Source of the DNA: Micropruina glycogenica
Lineage (GTDB): Bacteria > Actinomycetota > Actinomycetes > Propionibacteriales > Propionibacteriaceae
Assembly: GCF_900289045.1 (NCBI RefSeq)
Contig: NZ_LT985188.1
Coordinates: forward strand, 3,348,001 to 3,412,000
Reading direction: 5' to 3'
Length of the DNA: 64,000 nucleotides
The notes below the pieces were generated by a model. It was not told the DNA's origin, did no database searches, and saw only the letters and a program-made list of their open reading frames with translations. Below are positions 16,882-24,897 of the stretch, one piece after another (the first letter of the stretch is position 1; each line of letters begins with the position of its first letter). A program made the translations under genes and the position numbers.

Positions 16882-18192
16882 GTGACCACACACCGTTCGA
16901 CCACTGCGCGCCCGCGGCGGGTGCTGGTGCTGGCCGACACCGACAGCCGCTGGAAGTGGGGCTTTCTCACCGCTCAGCAACTGTTTCCGGGCGGCAGCCA
17001 CAGCGGCCTGCTGCTCGATTCGGTCGGGCTGCCCAGCGAGCGGCAGTTGGGCGACACCGGCGTCGACGTGCGACCCGAGGTGACCGGCACCGTGCCCGAC
17101 TTCGTCGAGCTCGATGAGCTGGACGACGTGGACGCCCTGGTGCTGGCGCTGCCCGGCGGCGCGGTGCAGGCGGTGCTGCACGGGCTGGCGCGGCGGTGGC
17201 CGAAGGCGTCGCGCAGGCCGCTGGTGATCAGCGGGTACGTGGGCGTGGTGTACGAGAAGCATGCCGAGGGCCTTCTGCTGCGGTCGGGGTCCGACGTGAT
17301 TCTGGCCAACAGTCGAACCGACGCCGAGGAGTTCCGCCGGCTGCTTGCCGGTTCGAACGCCGACCCGTCGGTGGTGCTCGAAACCGTGCTGCCGTTTCTG
17401 GGCGAGCCCGACTCGGCGCTGGCCCACGAAGGCCCGTTCACCCTCACCTTCGCCGCCCAGCCCGGCGTGCCCGGCAGTCGCGCCGACCGTGAGCTGGTGC
17501 TGCGCCGGTTGATCAGGCACGCCCGCCTGCACCCCGAACGCGAGGTGCTGCTCAAGGTGCGCGGCAAGGTCGGTGAGCGCACCACCCACGTCGAGAACTA
17601 CCCCTACCAGCAACTGGCGGCGCGGCTGGGCGTCCAGCGCCCCGACAACCTCACCATCGTGCACGGCAACATGGGCGAGGTGCTGGCGCGCACCGACCTG
17701 CTGGTCACGGTGTCGTCCACCGCGGCGGTCGAGGCGATGCACCGCGGAATTCCCACCGCGATTCTCACCGACTTCGGCATCAAAGAGCGCCTGGGCAACC
17801 ATTACTTCATCGGGTCGGGCTGCCTGGCCGGCTTCTCTGAACTCGACAACGGCGAACTGCCGGTGGCTGATGCCGACTGGACGAGCGCGCATGGCCTGGG
17901 TCGCAGCACCGCCGTGGACGATGCGCGCGCCGCGCTGGCCGCGCGACTCACCGAGCAGGTGCGGCCACCCCTGCGGCCCTTCTACACCATGGAGACCGCC
18001 TCGGGCATGCTGCCGCAACTGCTGGGCCGCTATGACCTCGACGGCCACGGGCACGCGCTCGAGGCAGACGATTCGGCGCTGCTCGACCTGCAGAGCGCGA
18101 TGCGTTCGCTGGTGTCGCGGGCGGCGCGAACCGCCTACCGGCAGGGTGTCGACACCGTGGCCCCTGCTCTTCGACGATTGGCCCGGCTGTGA
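16882..18192 (+). CDS. DUF6716 putative glycosyltransferase
   Basis: A 436-residue soluble protein resembling the DUF6716 putative glycosyltransferases found in actinobacterial surface-glycan loci. It has an N-terminal Rossmann-like strand (VLVLADTDSRWKWGFL), a central LVISGYVGVVYEKHAEGLLLR, the GT-B-like C-terminal pattern LLVTVSSTAAVEAMHRGIPT and DFGIKERLGNHYFIGSG. The TVSSTAAVEAM segment resembles the nucleotide-sugar loop of GT-B/polysialyltransferase-like enzymes. First gene of a tightly packed operon with the CMP-nonulosonate genes (GTGA overlap with the next). A role in adding a nonulosonic acid to a polymer is inferred from context. Confidence 0.8.
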   Translation: MTTHRSTTARPRRVLVLADTDSRWKWGFLTAQQLFPGGSHSGLLLDSVGLPSERQLGDTGVDVRPEVTGTVPDFVELDELDDVDALVLALPGGAVQAVLHGLARRWPKASRRPLVISGYVGVVYEKHAEGLLLRSGSDVILANSRTDAEEFRRLLAGSNADPSVVLETVLPFLGEPDSALAHEGPFTLTFAAQPGVPGSRADRELVLRRLIRHARLHPEREVLLKVRGKVGERTTHVENYPYQQLAARLGVQRPDNLTIVHGNMGEVLARTDLLVTVSSTAAVEAMHRGIPTAILTDFGIKERLGNHYFIGSGCLAGFSELDNGELPVADADWTSAHGLGRSTAVDDARAALAARLTEQVRPPLRPFYTMETASGMLPQLLGRYDLDGHGHALEADDSALLDLQSAMRSLVSRAARTAYRQGVDTVAPALRRLARL

Positions 18193-19355
18193 CGGTGCTC
18201 GCGGTGATTCCGGCCCGGGGCGGCTCGAAGGGCGTTTCGGGCAAGAACCTCGCCCCGGTCGGCGGCGTGCCGCTGGTGGCGCGGGCGATCCGGGCGGCGC
18301 AGTCGTCCGGCCTCGTTGACGCGGTGGCGGTGTCGACCGACGACCACCGCATCGCGGCCGTGGCGGCGAGCGAAGGCGCGGTGGTGATCCGGCGGCCGGC
18401 GGAGTTGTCGGGCGATCAGGCGTCCAGTGAGTCGGCGCTGCTGCACGCCTGGGAGGCGTTCGAAGACTCCTCGGGCGAGGCGGTCGAGGTGCTGGTGATG
18501 CTGCAGTGCACCAGCCCCTTCATCACGCCCGGCGAGGTGGCGGACTGTGTCGAGGCGGTACTCACCGGAGCCGATTCGGCCTTCACCGCCGCGCCCACCC
18601 ACGGGTTCGTCTGGCGCCGCGACGCCGAGGGCGACGCGGTGGGCGTCAACCACGACAAAGCGCATCGTCCCCGGCGGCAAGACCGCGAGCCGGAGTTTCT
18701 CGAAACCGGCGCGGTGTACGCGATGACCGCCTCGGGGTTCTGGACGCACCGGCACCGCTTCTTCGGCCGCACGGTGCTGATCGAGACCGACCCCGCGCGG
18801 GTGCTCGAGATCGACGAGCCGGGCGACCTCGATCGTGCCCGGCTGCTGGCCCCACTGCTCGACGGGCCGGGCGAGGTTCCGGGCCGCGGCGACATCGACG
18901 CGGTGGTGCTCGACTTCGACGGCACCCAGACCGACGACTCGGCCCAGGTCGGGTCCGACGGCAACGAGCAGGTGCGGGTGCACCGGGGCGACGGGCTCGG
19001 CATCGCCGCGCTGCGACGGGCCGGCATACCGGTGCTGATTCTCTCCACCGAGGTCAACCCGGTGGTCGGCGCCCGAGCCCGCAAGTTGAGCGTGCCGGTC
19101 ATTCACGGCGTGGACGACAAGGGTGCCGCGCTGCGCGACTGGTGCAGCACCGAACAGATCGACCCCGCTCGCGTGCTGTACGCGGGCAACGACGTCAACG
19201 ACCTCGGCTGCTTCGAGGTCGTCGGGTGGCCGGTCGCGGTCGCCTCGGCCCACCCGGTCGTGCGCGACGCCGCGCGACTGGTCACCACTGTGCCGGGAGG
19301 GCATGGCGCGGTGCGCGAAATCGCCTCCTGGATTCTCGGAAAGGAACTGGCATGA
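18189..19355 (+). CDS. neuA: Acylneuraminate cytidylyltransferase fused to a HAD phosphatase domain
   Basis: A 388-residue two-domain protein. Residues 1-225 are a CMP-nonulosonate synthetase with IPARGGSKGVSGKNL (P-loop-like CTP site, 7-21), QCTSPF, and ETGAVYAMT. Residues 237-388 are a KdsC-like HAD domain with complete catalytic motifs: Asp242 and Asp244 in LDFDGTQTDD, Ser286, Lys311, and GNDVNDLG with Asp335/Asp338. Vertebrate CMAS has the same order of domains, but its HAD motifs are degenerate. Here the phosphatase looks competent, which would suit dephosphorylation of a nonulosonate-9-phosphate before activation with CTP. Overlaps both neighbours by 4 bp. Confidence 0.92.
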   Translation: MTVLAVIPARGGSKGVSGKNLAPVGGVPLVARAIRAAQSSGLVDAVAVSTDDHRIAAVAASEGAVVIRRPAELSGDQASSESALLHAWEAFEDSSGEAVEVLVMLQCTSPFITPGEVADCVEAVLTGADSAFTAAPTHGFVWRRDAEGDAVGVNHDKAHRPRRQDREPEFLETGAVYAMTASGFWTHRHRFFGRTVLIETDPARVLEIDEPGDLDRARLLAPLLDGPGEVPGRGDIDAVVLDFDGTQTDDSAQVGSDGNEQVRVHRGDGLGIAALRRAGIPVLILSTEVNPVVGARARKLSVPVIHGVDDKGAALRDWCSTEQIDPARVLYAGNDVNDLGCFEVVGWPVAVASAHPVVRDAARLVTTVPGGHGAVREIASWILGKELA

Positions 19356-20281
19356 TCAACACCCCTTCTTCGACCACCCGCGAGCGGCTGATCGGCGACC
19401 GTCCGGTGGGCCCGGCCCACCCGGCGTACGTGACCGCAGAGATCGGTCTCAACCACAACGGCAGCATCGACACGTGTCTGCAACTCATCGACGTCGCGCT
19501 CGACGCCGGCGCCGACGCGGTCAAGTTTCAAAAGCGCACACCCGAGGTGTGCACCCCGCGCGACCAGTGGGACGTCGAACGCGACACCCCCTGGGGCCGC
19601 ATGACCTACATCGAGTACCGGCACCGCATCGAGTTCGGCGCTGACGAGTACCAGGTGATCGACGACTACTGCGCCGAGAAGGGCATTCAGTGGTTCGCTT
19701 CGCCCTGGGACACCGAAAGCGTCGAGTTTCTGAACGACTTCGACGTGCCGGCGCACAAGATCGCCTCGGCCTGCCTGACCGACGACGAGTTGCTGCGCGC
19801 GATTCGGGCGTCGGGCCGCACCGCGATTCTGTCGACCGGCATGTCGACGCCGGCCCAGATTCGGCACGCCGTCGAGGTGCTGGGCAGCCGCAACGTGATT
19901 CTGGTGCACGCCACGTCGACCTACCCGGCGGCGAACGACGAGCTCAACCTGCGCATGATCGGCACCCTGATGGCCGAGTACCCCAACGTGCCGATCGGGT
20001 ACTCGGGGCATGAGCGAGGCCTCCAGACCACGGTCGCGGCCGCGGCCCTGGGTGCCTGCTTCATCGAGCGGCACATCACGCTCGACCGCACCATGTGGGG
20101 CTCCGACCAGGCCGCTTCGCTCGAACCTGGCGGTTTGATTCGGCTGGTGCGCGACGTCCGGGTGATCGAAGAGGCGCTCGGCGACGGGGTGAAGCGGGTG
20201 TACGAGGGCGAGTACGCGGCGATGCGCAAACTGCGCCGGGTGGCCGGCGTGGTCGCCGACGCCGCGCAGCAGGTGGCCTGA
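19352..20281 (+). CDS. neuB: NeuB-family nonulosonic acid synthase
   Basis: A 309-residue TIM-barrel synthase that condenses PEP with a six-carbon sugar or its 6-phosphate. Motifs are AEIGLNHNGS near the N terminus, DAVKFQ, STGMST, PIGYSGHE and ERHITLDRTMWGSDQAAS. The C-terminal SAF (antifreeze-like) domain found in most bacterial NeuB proteins is absent. The ATG at 19352 overlaps the preceding stop (ATGA), with AAGGAA upstream. With no NeuC epimerase or amino-sugar genes next to it, the substrate could be mannose-6-phosphate (giving KDN-9-phosphate) rather than ManNAc; this is an inference. Confidence 0.9.
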   Translation: MINTPSSTTRERLIGDRPVGPAHPAYVTAEIGLNHNGSIDTCLQLIDVALDAGADAVKFQKRTPEVCTPRDQWDVERDTPWGRMTYIEYRHRIEFGADEYQVIDDYCAEKGIQWFASPWDTESVEFLNDFDVPAHKIASACLTDDELLRAIRASGRTAILSTGMSTPAQIRHAVEVLGSRNVILVHATSTYPAANDELNLRMIGTLMAEYPNVPIGYSGHERGLQTTVAAAALGACFIERHITLDRTMWGSDQAASLEPGGLIRLVRDVRVIEEALGDGVKRVYEGEYAAMRKLRRVAGVVADAAQQVA

Positions 20282-20291
20282 GGCGGGCACC

Positions 20292-21365
20292 ATGGCCAAG
20301 AAGCGCAAGCAGAAGCGCGACACCCTGGCGCTGGTCGAGAGCCCGGCGCAGGTGCTCAACGTCATTGAGTGGGCGCACCACCACGACGCGATGCGGCAGA
20401 CCCGGCTGGCAGTGCTGCCGCCGCGCGAGGCGACCACCCGGCTGCAGCTCGAGACGATGGCCGAGTTGGCTCGTGACGCGGGCATGGCGGCGAGCTGGTA
20501 CGAGCCGCGCAAGTCGGCTGCGTCGATGGTGGCGGTGGCGTGGGAGCTGTTCCCGCGGCTGACCAAGGCCACCCGATTGGTGGTCGGCGACCCGTTCTCG
20601 CGGTTCGTGCAGGCGGTGCTACCGCTGGCCGACGTGGCCGAGGTGGTGGTGGTCGACGACGGCACGGCCACGATCTCGTTCATCGCCCAGCTAACGCGGG
20701 GCGACCGGCTGACCCGCTGGCATCTGGCCGAGTCGGGTCGCGACGTGGTGGTCGACCTGCTGTCTGACCACGCCCGGCAGTTCTTCACGCCCTCGGCTCG
20801 CGACGGTCGCAGCGTCGAGGTGTTCACCTCGATGCCCGTTCAGGCACCCGAGGGTACGAGGCAGACCGCCAACACCTTCGCCTGGACGCGCAGCCGCTTC
20901 GGCCCACCCAAGCTGAAGAACACCGCCGACGTGATCGGCACGTCACTGGTCGAGACCGGGGTGGTCGACGCCGAGCGGTATTTGGCGGGTGTGGCGGCGG
21001 TGACTGCGCGGTTCGGCGCAGGCCGCTACTTCGCCCATCGTCGTGAAGCAGACCCCAAGCTGGCGCGCATCGGGGCCGAGACGGGCCTGAAGATCGTGCG
21101 GCCCGACGTGCCGCTCGAGATCGCGGTGCGGCGTGGCCCGGTTAGCAAGCTGATGGTGAGCTACCCCTCGACCGTGACGCACACGCTGCCGCTGGTGCTG
21201 GCCGACACCGGCATCGAACTGGCGGTGGCAGACGTGCCGTCGGCGTGGCTGAACAGCGGTGTGCCGGTGGGCGCGGGCGATTTCTTGGAGTGGGTGACCA
21301 GTAGTGCCCGGCGTGCCACGGCCTGCAGTGACGGGGCACCTGAGCGTGGTCGATCGGCCCCTTGA
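20292..21365 (+). CDS. Putative sialyltransferase-like glycosyltransferase
   Basis: A 357-residue protein starting 10 bp after neuB. Its layout recalls bacterial GT52/polysialyltransferase-type enzymes. It has an N-terminal LALVESPAQVLNVIEWA, a VVVVDDGTATISF loop, FAWTRSRFGPPK, and the C-terminal LMVSYPSTVTHTLPLVLA, close to the HP/SS-type acceptor-donor motifs of those families. Position as last gene of a CMP-nonulosonate operon supports transfer of the CMP-activated sugar. I cannot assign a CAZy family with certainty. The last residues (GRSAP) and the stop codon are encoded by the left 40-bp family C repeat, so the native C terminus was probably altered. Confidence 0.65.
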   Translation: MAKKRKQKRDTLALVESPAQVLNVIEWAHHHDAMRQTRLAVLPPREATTRLQLETMAELARDAGMAASWYEPRKSAASMVAVAWELFPRLTKATRLVVGDPFSRFVQAVLPLADVAEVVVVDDGTATISFIAQLTRGDRLTRWHLAESGRDVVVDLLSDHARQFFTPSARDGRSVEVFTSMPVQAPEGTRQTANTFAWTRSRFGPPKLKNTADVIGTSLVETGVVDAERYLAGVAAVTARFGAGRYFAHRREADPKLARIGAETGLKIVRPDVPLEIAVRRGPVSKLMVSYPSTVTHTLPLVLADTGIELAVADVPSAWLNSGVPVGAGDFLEWVTSSARRATACSDGAPERGRSAP

Positions 21366-21385
21366 GACGGCGGTCGATCGACCAC
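21346..21385. repeat. Family C 40-bp repeat, left copy
   Basis: A 40-bp element with internal dyad symmetry: GTGGTCGATCG at the left and CGATCGACCAC at the right fold back around CCCCTTGAGACG. It matches the reverse complement of 22364-22403 at 36 of 40 positions. It covers the stop codon of the preceding glycosyltransferase gene. Confidence 0.9.
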
Positions 21386-21390
21386 GCTGT

Positions 21391-22320
21391 TCACCAGGGA
21401 ACCGATCGGCAGCGAGCGCAAGCCTCTGGCGTGCCTTGCCAACCGCGCTGCATGAGCGCGCGCGCCACGAGTCTGGCCGTCTCGCATGCACCGCTGCCCG
21501 TGACGTGCGCCCAGCCGAGCCGCAGGGTCGTGAGGCCGAGTAGGGCGTGGTCGTTGTCGCGCGACATGTCACGAAAGGCGGCCCCTCCCGAATGATGAAG
21601 CTTGCTGTCCAGTTCGACCAGTAACCCGAAGTCTTCGTACCAGGCGTCGCTTCGATGCTTGCTGTGAGATTGAGCCTGGCGAACGGCAACCGGCAGGCGG
21701 TGCGCTCGTTCCACGTGAATCAGGTAGCGGCGCTCGAGCGGCGAATGGGCGCCCGACCCCGCGTCGACCAGGATCTCGCGTAGCAACTGCCGGTTGGCTA
21801 CGCGCGGTCGTCGTTGCAGCTCTTCGCGAAGCCGCTGCTGGGTGGTCTTGCGACTACTGATGGCGTTGGCCAGCAGGGCCGCCGATTCGTCTTCGTCGAG
21901 CCCGTCGCACAGATCGATGGTGGTCACCTCGACAGTGGTGCGCGCAGGCTCGCCCCGACCCTTCGCCGTCCTTCTGATGAATCGCCAGCCGCTTCGATCA
22001 GCCCGCTTCTGCGGCGCGTACACCGTGATCAGGTCAGGTTCGGCGTGAGCCAAACCGTGTAGGAAAGCAGCCGACTCGCGGGCCAGCACCGCGTGGTCAC
22101 CGCCGAGCAGAATGCCTGCCCAGGCCCGGGCAAGAAACGGCGGGTCACCGCCTCGGGTGTAGATGCCAGGCACCAGAATCGATAGAAAACCTTCAGCCAA
22201 CAGGCGTTCGATCGCCTTCGAGTGAGTGCCGGCCGCGAGTAGTTGCGCTCGGCCGATCACCCCGGCTTGGGTAGAAATCAGGTCGGCGAGCGACGGGCTG
22301 AGCAAGGTTCGAGCGCGCAC
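21391..22320 (-). CDS. AbiEi-type antitoxin-domain protein with DUF559 nuclease-like domain
   Basis: A 309-residue protein. The N-terminal ~90 residues (ISTQAGVIGRAQLLAAGTHS, VPGIYTRGG) form a winged-helix AbiEi-like antitoxin domain. The C-terminal part is a DUF559 very-short-patch-repair-like fold with FGLLVELDSKLHHSGGAAFRDMSRDNDHA, containing the E-x-D/D residues of that family. Such fusions are common as orphans in actinobacteria; whether they act in toxin-antitoxin or phage defence is not settled. No AbiEii toxin gene is next to it. The gene is enclosed almost exactly by inverted 40-bp repeats (stop 6 bp from one, start 44 bp from the other), which suggests acquisition as a cassette. Confidence 0.8.
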   Translation of the reverse strand: MRARTLLSPSLADLISTQAGVIGRAQLLAAGTHSKAIERLLAEGFLSILVPGIYTRGGDPPFLARAWAGILLGGDHAVLARESAAFLHGLAHAEPDLITVYAPQKRADRSGWRFIRRTAKGRGEPARTTVEVTTIDLCDGLDEDESAALLANAISSRKTTQQRLREELQRRPRVANRQLLREILVDAGSGAHSPLERRYLIHVERAHRLPVAVRQAQSHSKHRSDAWYEDFGLLVELDSKLHHSGGAAFRDMSRDNDHALLGLTTLRLGWAHVTGSGACETARLVARALMQRGWQGTPEACARCRSVPW

Positions 22321-22363
22321 GCCCTCAGTGTGGGCACGCCGAGTCGAAGTCGTTCAGATCAGT

Positions 22364-22403
22364 GTGGTCGATCGACCCTCGTCTCAAGGGGTCGATCGAC
22401 CGC
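22364..22403. repeat. Family C 40-bp repeat, right copy (inverted)
   Basis: The inverted partner of 21346-21385. It ends one base before the stop codon of the leftward oxidoreductase gene (22405). The two copies bound a 978-bp interval containing only the AbiEi/DUF559 gene. No target-site duplication is visible in the flanking bases. Confidence 0.9.
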
Positions 22404-22404
22404 A

Positions 22405-23361
22405 CTAGGCCTCGAGCTGGCTGAGCACCTCGGCCATGACGGCTTGCACGGCGATGGTGTCGTCGAGCGGCATGATCGGGCTCTCGGTGAGGCCTTGGGC
22501 CAGGCAGTCGCCGACGTGTTCGATCTCGAACCGATAGCCCGACTCGAACTCAAGGGTTTCGGGGGTCTTCTCGCGCCAGATCGTCACCGATGCCGACCGA
22601 TGAAAGCGGGGGTGAATGTCGATCCAGCCCTTCGTGCCGGTCAGCATCATGCGGCCCGGGCCGTAGGTGGTGAAGGCGCCGGCCAGCGTGGCGGAGCGTC
22701 CATCGGGGTAGCCGAACAGCACCGAGAACTCGCCCTCGACACCGCTGGCGTAGCGGCCGCCGGTGGCGTTCACCACCTCGGGGGTGCCCAAGAAGTGTTG
22801 CGCGAACGAGATCAGGTACACGCCCAGGTCGAGCACCGCGCCGCCTCCCTTGGCGGGGTCGAACAAGCGATCGTTCGCGTCGAACTCGCGAAACGCGGTG
22901 AGGTCGCCCTGGCAACCGCGAATCTCGCCGACCTCACCCGCGGCGATCACGTCGCGCACGTGGGCGATGCCGGGGTTGAACCGGGTCCACATCGCCTCCA
23001 TGGCGAACACGCCGGCCTCGCGGGCGGCCGTCGCGATGCGTTCGGTGTCGTCGACCGTGGCGGTGAACGCCTTCTCGACCAGAATCGCCTTGCCGGCCGC
23101 GATGGCCGCGAGCGCGATGTCGGTGTGCTGCGGGTGTGGGGTGGCGACATAGATGGCGTCGACTGCAGAGTCGTTCACCAAGGCGTCGTACGACGCGTGC
23201 CAGCGCGGAATATCGTGCTCGGTGGCGAACGACTCGGCCCGTTCGGCCGAGCGCGATCCGACCGCGACCAGCTCGGCGTTGGGTGCGGCGTGAAACTCGG
23301 GCACGATGGTGGCCGCCATGCGACCGGGGCCGGCGATGCCCCAGCGGGTGGGTTGGGTCAT
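22405..23361 (-). CDS. Gfo/Idh/MocA family oxidoreductase
   Basis: A 318-residue NAD(P)-dependent oxidoreductase. The N-terminal Rossmann motif WGIAGPGRMAATIV is followed by the family signature VEKAFT (usually EKP) near residue 95. The C-terminal dimerisation and catalytic sheet includes GGGAVLDLGVYLISFAQHFLG. The pattern is closest to dihydrodiol/trans-1,2-dihydrobenzene dehydrogenase-like or glucose-fructose oxidoreductase members. Substrate cannot be inferred. It is transcribed as a single gene divergently from lysC. Confidence 0.88.
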   Translation of the reverse strand: MTQPTRWGIAGPGRMAATIVPEFHAAPNAELVAVGSRSAERAESFATEHDIPRWHASYDALVNDSAVDAIYVATPHPQHTDIALAAIAAGKAILVEKAFTATVDDTERIATAAREAGVFAMEAMWTRFNPGIAHVRDVIAAGEVGEIRGCQGDLTAFREFDANDRLFDPAKGGGAVLDLGVYLISFAQHFLGTPEVVNATGGRYASGVEGEFSVLFGYPDGRSATLAGAFTTYGPGRMMLTGTKGWIDIHPRFHRSASVTIWREKTPETLEFESGYRFEIEHVGDCLAQGLTESPIMPLDDTIAVQAVMAEVLSQLEA

Positions 23362-23464
23362 GTGCCCAACCTACGGCCTGACCGCCCGATGGGTGGCGGC
23401 GCAGCGCCCACGCCGTGGCGTCTGGCACAGTAGACGAGGTTCATTTTCGGGTGGGAGGTAGGCC

Positions 23465-24733
23465 TTGCGGGTCGTCCAGAAGTTCGGCGGTTCGTCGGTC
23501 GCGGACGCGGCCAGCATCAAGCGGGTCGCCCAGCGCATCGTCGACACCAAGGCGCGCGGCGCCGAGGTGGTCGTGGTGATCTCGGCCATGGGTGATACCA
23601 CCGACGAGTTGATGGACCTAGCGCTGCAGGTGTCGCCGCAGCCCCGTCCGCGCGAACTCGACATGCTGCTGACCGCCGGCGAACGTATGAGTGCCGCGCT
23701 GCTGGCGATGGCCATCAACGACCTCGCGTTCGAGGCCCGCTCGTTCACCGGTTCGCAGGCCGGCGTGATCACCACCGGCACCCACGGCGACGCACGCATC
23801 ATCGACATCACCCCCGGCCGCATCGAGACCGCTCTCGAAGACGGCGACATCGTGATCGTGGCGGGTTTTCAAGGGGTTTCGCAGACGTCCAAAGACATCA
23901 CGACACTCGGGCGGGGGGCGTCCGACACCACGGCGGTGGCGCTGGCCGCCGCGCTCGGTGCCGACTACTGCGAGATCTACTCCGACGTCGACGGCGTATT
24001 CACCGCCGACCCCCGCATCGTGCCGGGCGCGACTCGGATTCCCGAGATCTCGTACGAAGAGATGCTTGAGATGGCGGCCCAGGGGGCCAAGATCCTGCAC
24101 CTGCGCTGTGTGGAATACGCCCGACGAGAGAACGTGCCGGTGCACGTGCGGTCCTCGTTCTCGACCAAGCCCGGCACCTGGGTGAAAGACATCGAAGTCA
24201 AGGAAGGCAGTGGCATGGAACAGCCGTTGATCACCGGAGTCGCGCACGACCGCAGCGAGTCGAAGATCACCGTGGTGGGCGTGCCCGACCGCGTTGGTGC
24301 CGCGGCCGAGGTGTTCAGCGCCGTGGCCGACGCGGGGGTGAACATCGACATGATCGTGCAGAACCAGTCGATCGCCAACGACAACACCGCGATCACCTTC
24401 ACGCTGCCCGGTGGCGACAAGGTCAAGGCCCTGGACGCCCTGCACGGCGCGCGTGAGCGCATCGGTTTCGCCGAGATTCTCTACGACGACGCCATCGGCA
24501 AGGTGTCGGTGATCGGCGTGGGCATGCGGTCGCACCCGGGTGTCTCGGCCACGTTCTTTCGCGCCCTGGCCGAAACCGGCATCAACATTCAGATGATCAG
24601 CACCTCAGAGATCCGCATCTCGGTCGTGGTGGGCGCCGACGACGTCGACGCCGCCGTCCGGGCAGCTCACACAGCCTTCGGGTTGGACTCGGTGAGTGGG
24701 GAAGCCGTCGTATATGCGGGCACCGGACGCTAG
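23465..24733 (+). CDS. lysC: Aspartate kinase
   Basis: A 422-residue aspartokinase, the first step of the Lys/Met/Thr/Ile pathway. It contains the N-terminal kinase motif [13 protein letters not shown] (residues 3-15), a [20 protein letters not shown] segment, and two C-terminal ACT domains with [15 protein letters not shown] and [15 protein letters not shown], the sites of Lys/Thr feedback inhibition. The start is a TTG at 23465 preceded by GGGAGGT. An in-frame ATG at 24215 with a strong Shine-Dalgarno sequence probably yields the separate regulatory beta subunit, as in Corynebacterium. The usual downstream asd gene is absent. The last codons lie in a 28-bp sequence that is duplicated 145 bp downstream. 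Confidence 0.97.
   Translation: MRVVQKFGGSSVADAASIKRVAQRIVDTKARGAEVVVVISAMGDTTDELMDLALQVSPQPRPRELDMLLTAGERMSAALLAMAINDLAFEARSFTGSQAGVITTGTHGDARIIDITPGRIETALEDGDIVIVAGFQGVSQTSKDITTLGRGASDTTAVALAAALGADYCEIYSDVDGVFTADPRIVPGATRIPEISYEEMLEMAAQGAKILHLRCVEYARRENVPVHVRSSFSTKPGTWVKDIEVKEGSGMEQPLITGVAHDRSESKITVVGVPDRVGAAAEVFSAVADAGVNIDMIVQNQSIANDNTAITFTLPGGDKVKALDALHGARERIGFAEILYDDAIGKVSVIGVGMRSHPGVSATFFRALAETGINIQMISTSEIRISVVVGADDVDAAVRAAHTAFGLDSVSGEAVVYAGTGR
24200..24217 (+). promoter_or_regulatory. Internal ribosome binding site and start of the lysC beta subunit
   Basis: AAGGAAGG (24200-24207) lies 7 nt before the in-frame ATG at 24215-24217. Translation from it gives a 172-residue protein beginning [20 protein letters not shown], matching the position and size of the known aspartokinase beta subunit (alpha2-beta2 enzymes of actinobacteria). 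Confidence 0.75.
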
Positions 24734-24884
24734 CGCGCCCGCAGCCCGCATGCAGGGCGGGTTCGGACTTCGTCCGTCCCCTTGTGACGCCGGAACGGGC
24801 CGCTGACGAAGCCAGCGGACCTAGGCGTCGAATCGGGACGCGAAGCGGACCGAGGAATATGCGGGCACCGGACGCTAGCGCGCC
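24712..24884. repeat. 28-bp direct repeat duplicating the lysC 3' end
   Basis: The 28 bp at 24712-24739, which include the last lysC codons and the TAG stop (core GCGGGCACCGGACGCTAGCG), are repeated exactly at 24857-24884. The 117 bp between them carry no gene. The arrangement looks like a tandem duplication or an insertion with a long duplicated target. Confidence 0.85.
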
Positions 24885-24897
24885 TGAGATCCGACCC

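Noticed and set aside
15673-18054. Very long leftward open frame covering the GT2 gene and most of the DUF6716 gene
   Set aside because: Only the part from GTG 16641 downwards has GT2 motifs and a ribosome binding site. The upstream part is the antisense of a better-supported gene and has low-complexity composition.
15673-21365. Secondary-metabolite gene cluster
   Set aside because: Glycosyltransferases and nonulosonate genes here have no polyketide, peptide or terpene core enzyme; a surface glycan explains them better.
21346-22403. Insertion sequence with terminal inverted repeats
   Set aside because: The enclosed gene is an AbiEi/DUF559 protein with no transposase motifs, and no target duplication is visible. 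It is reported as a possible cassette instead.
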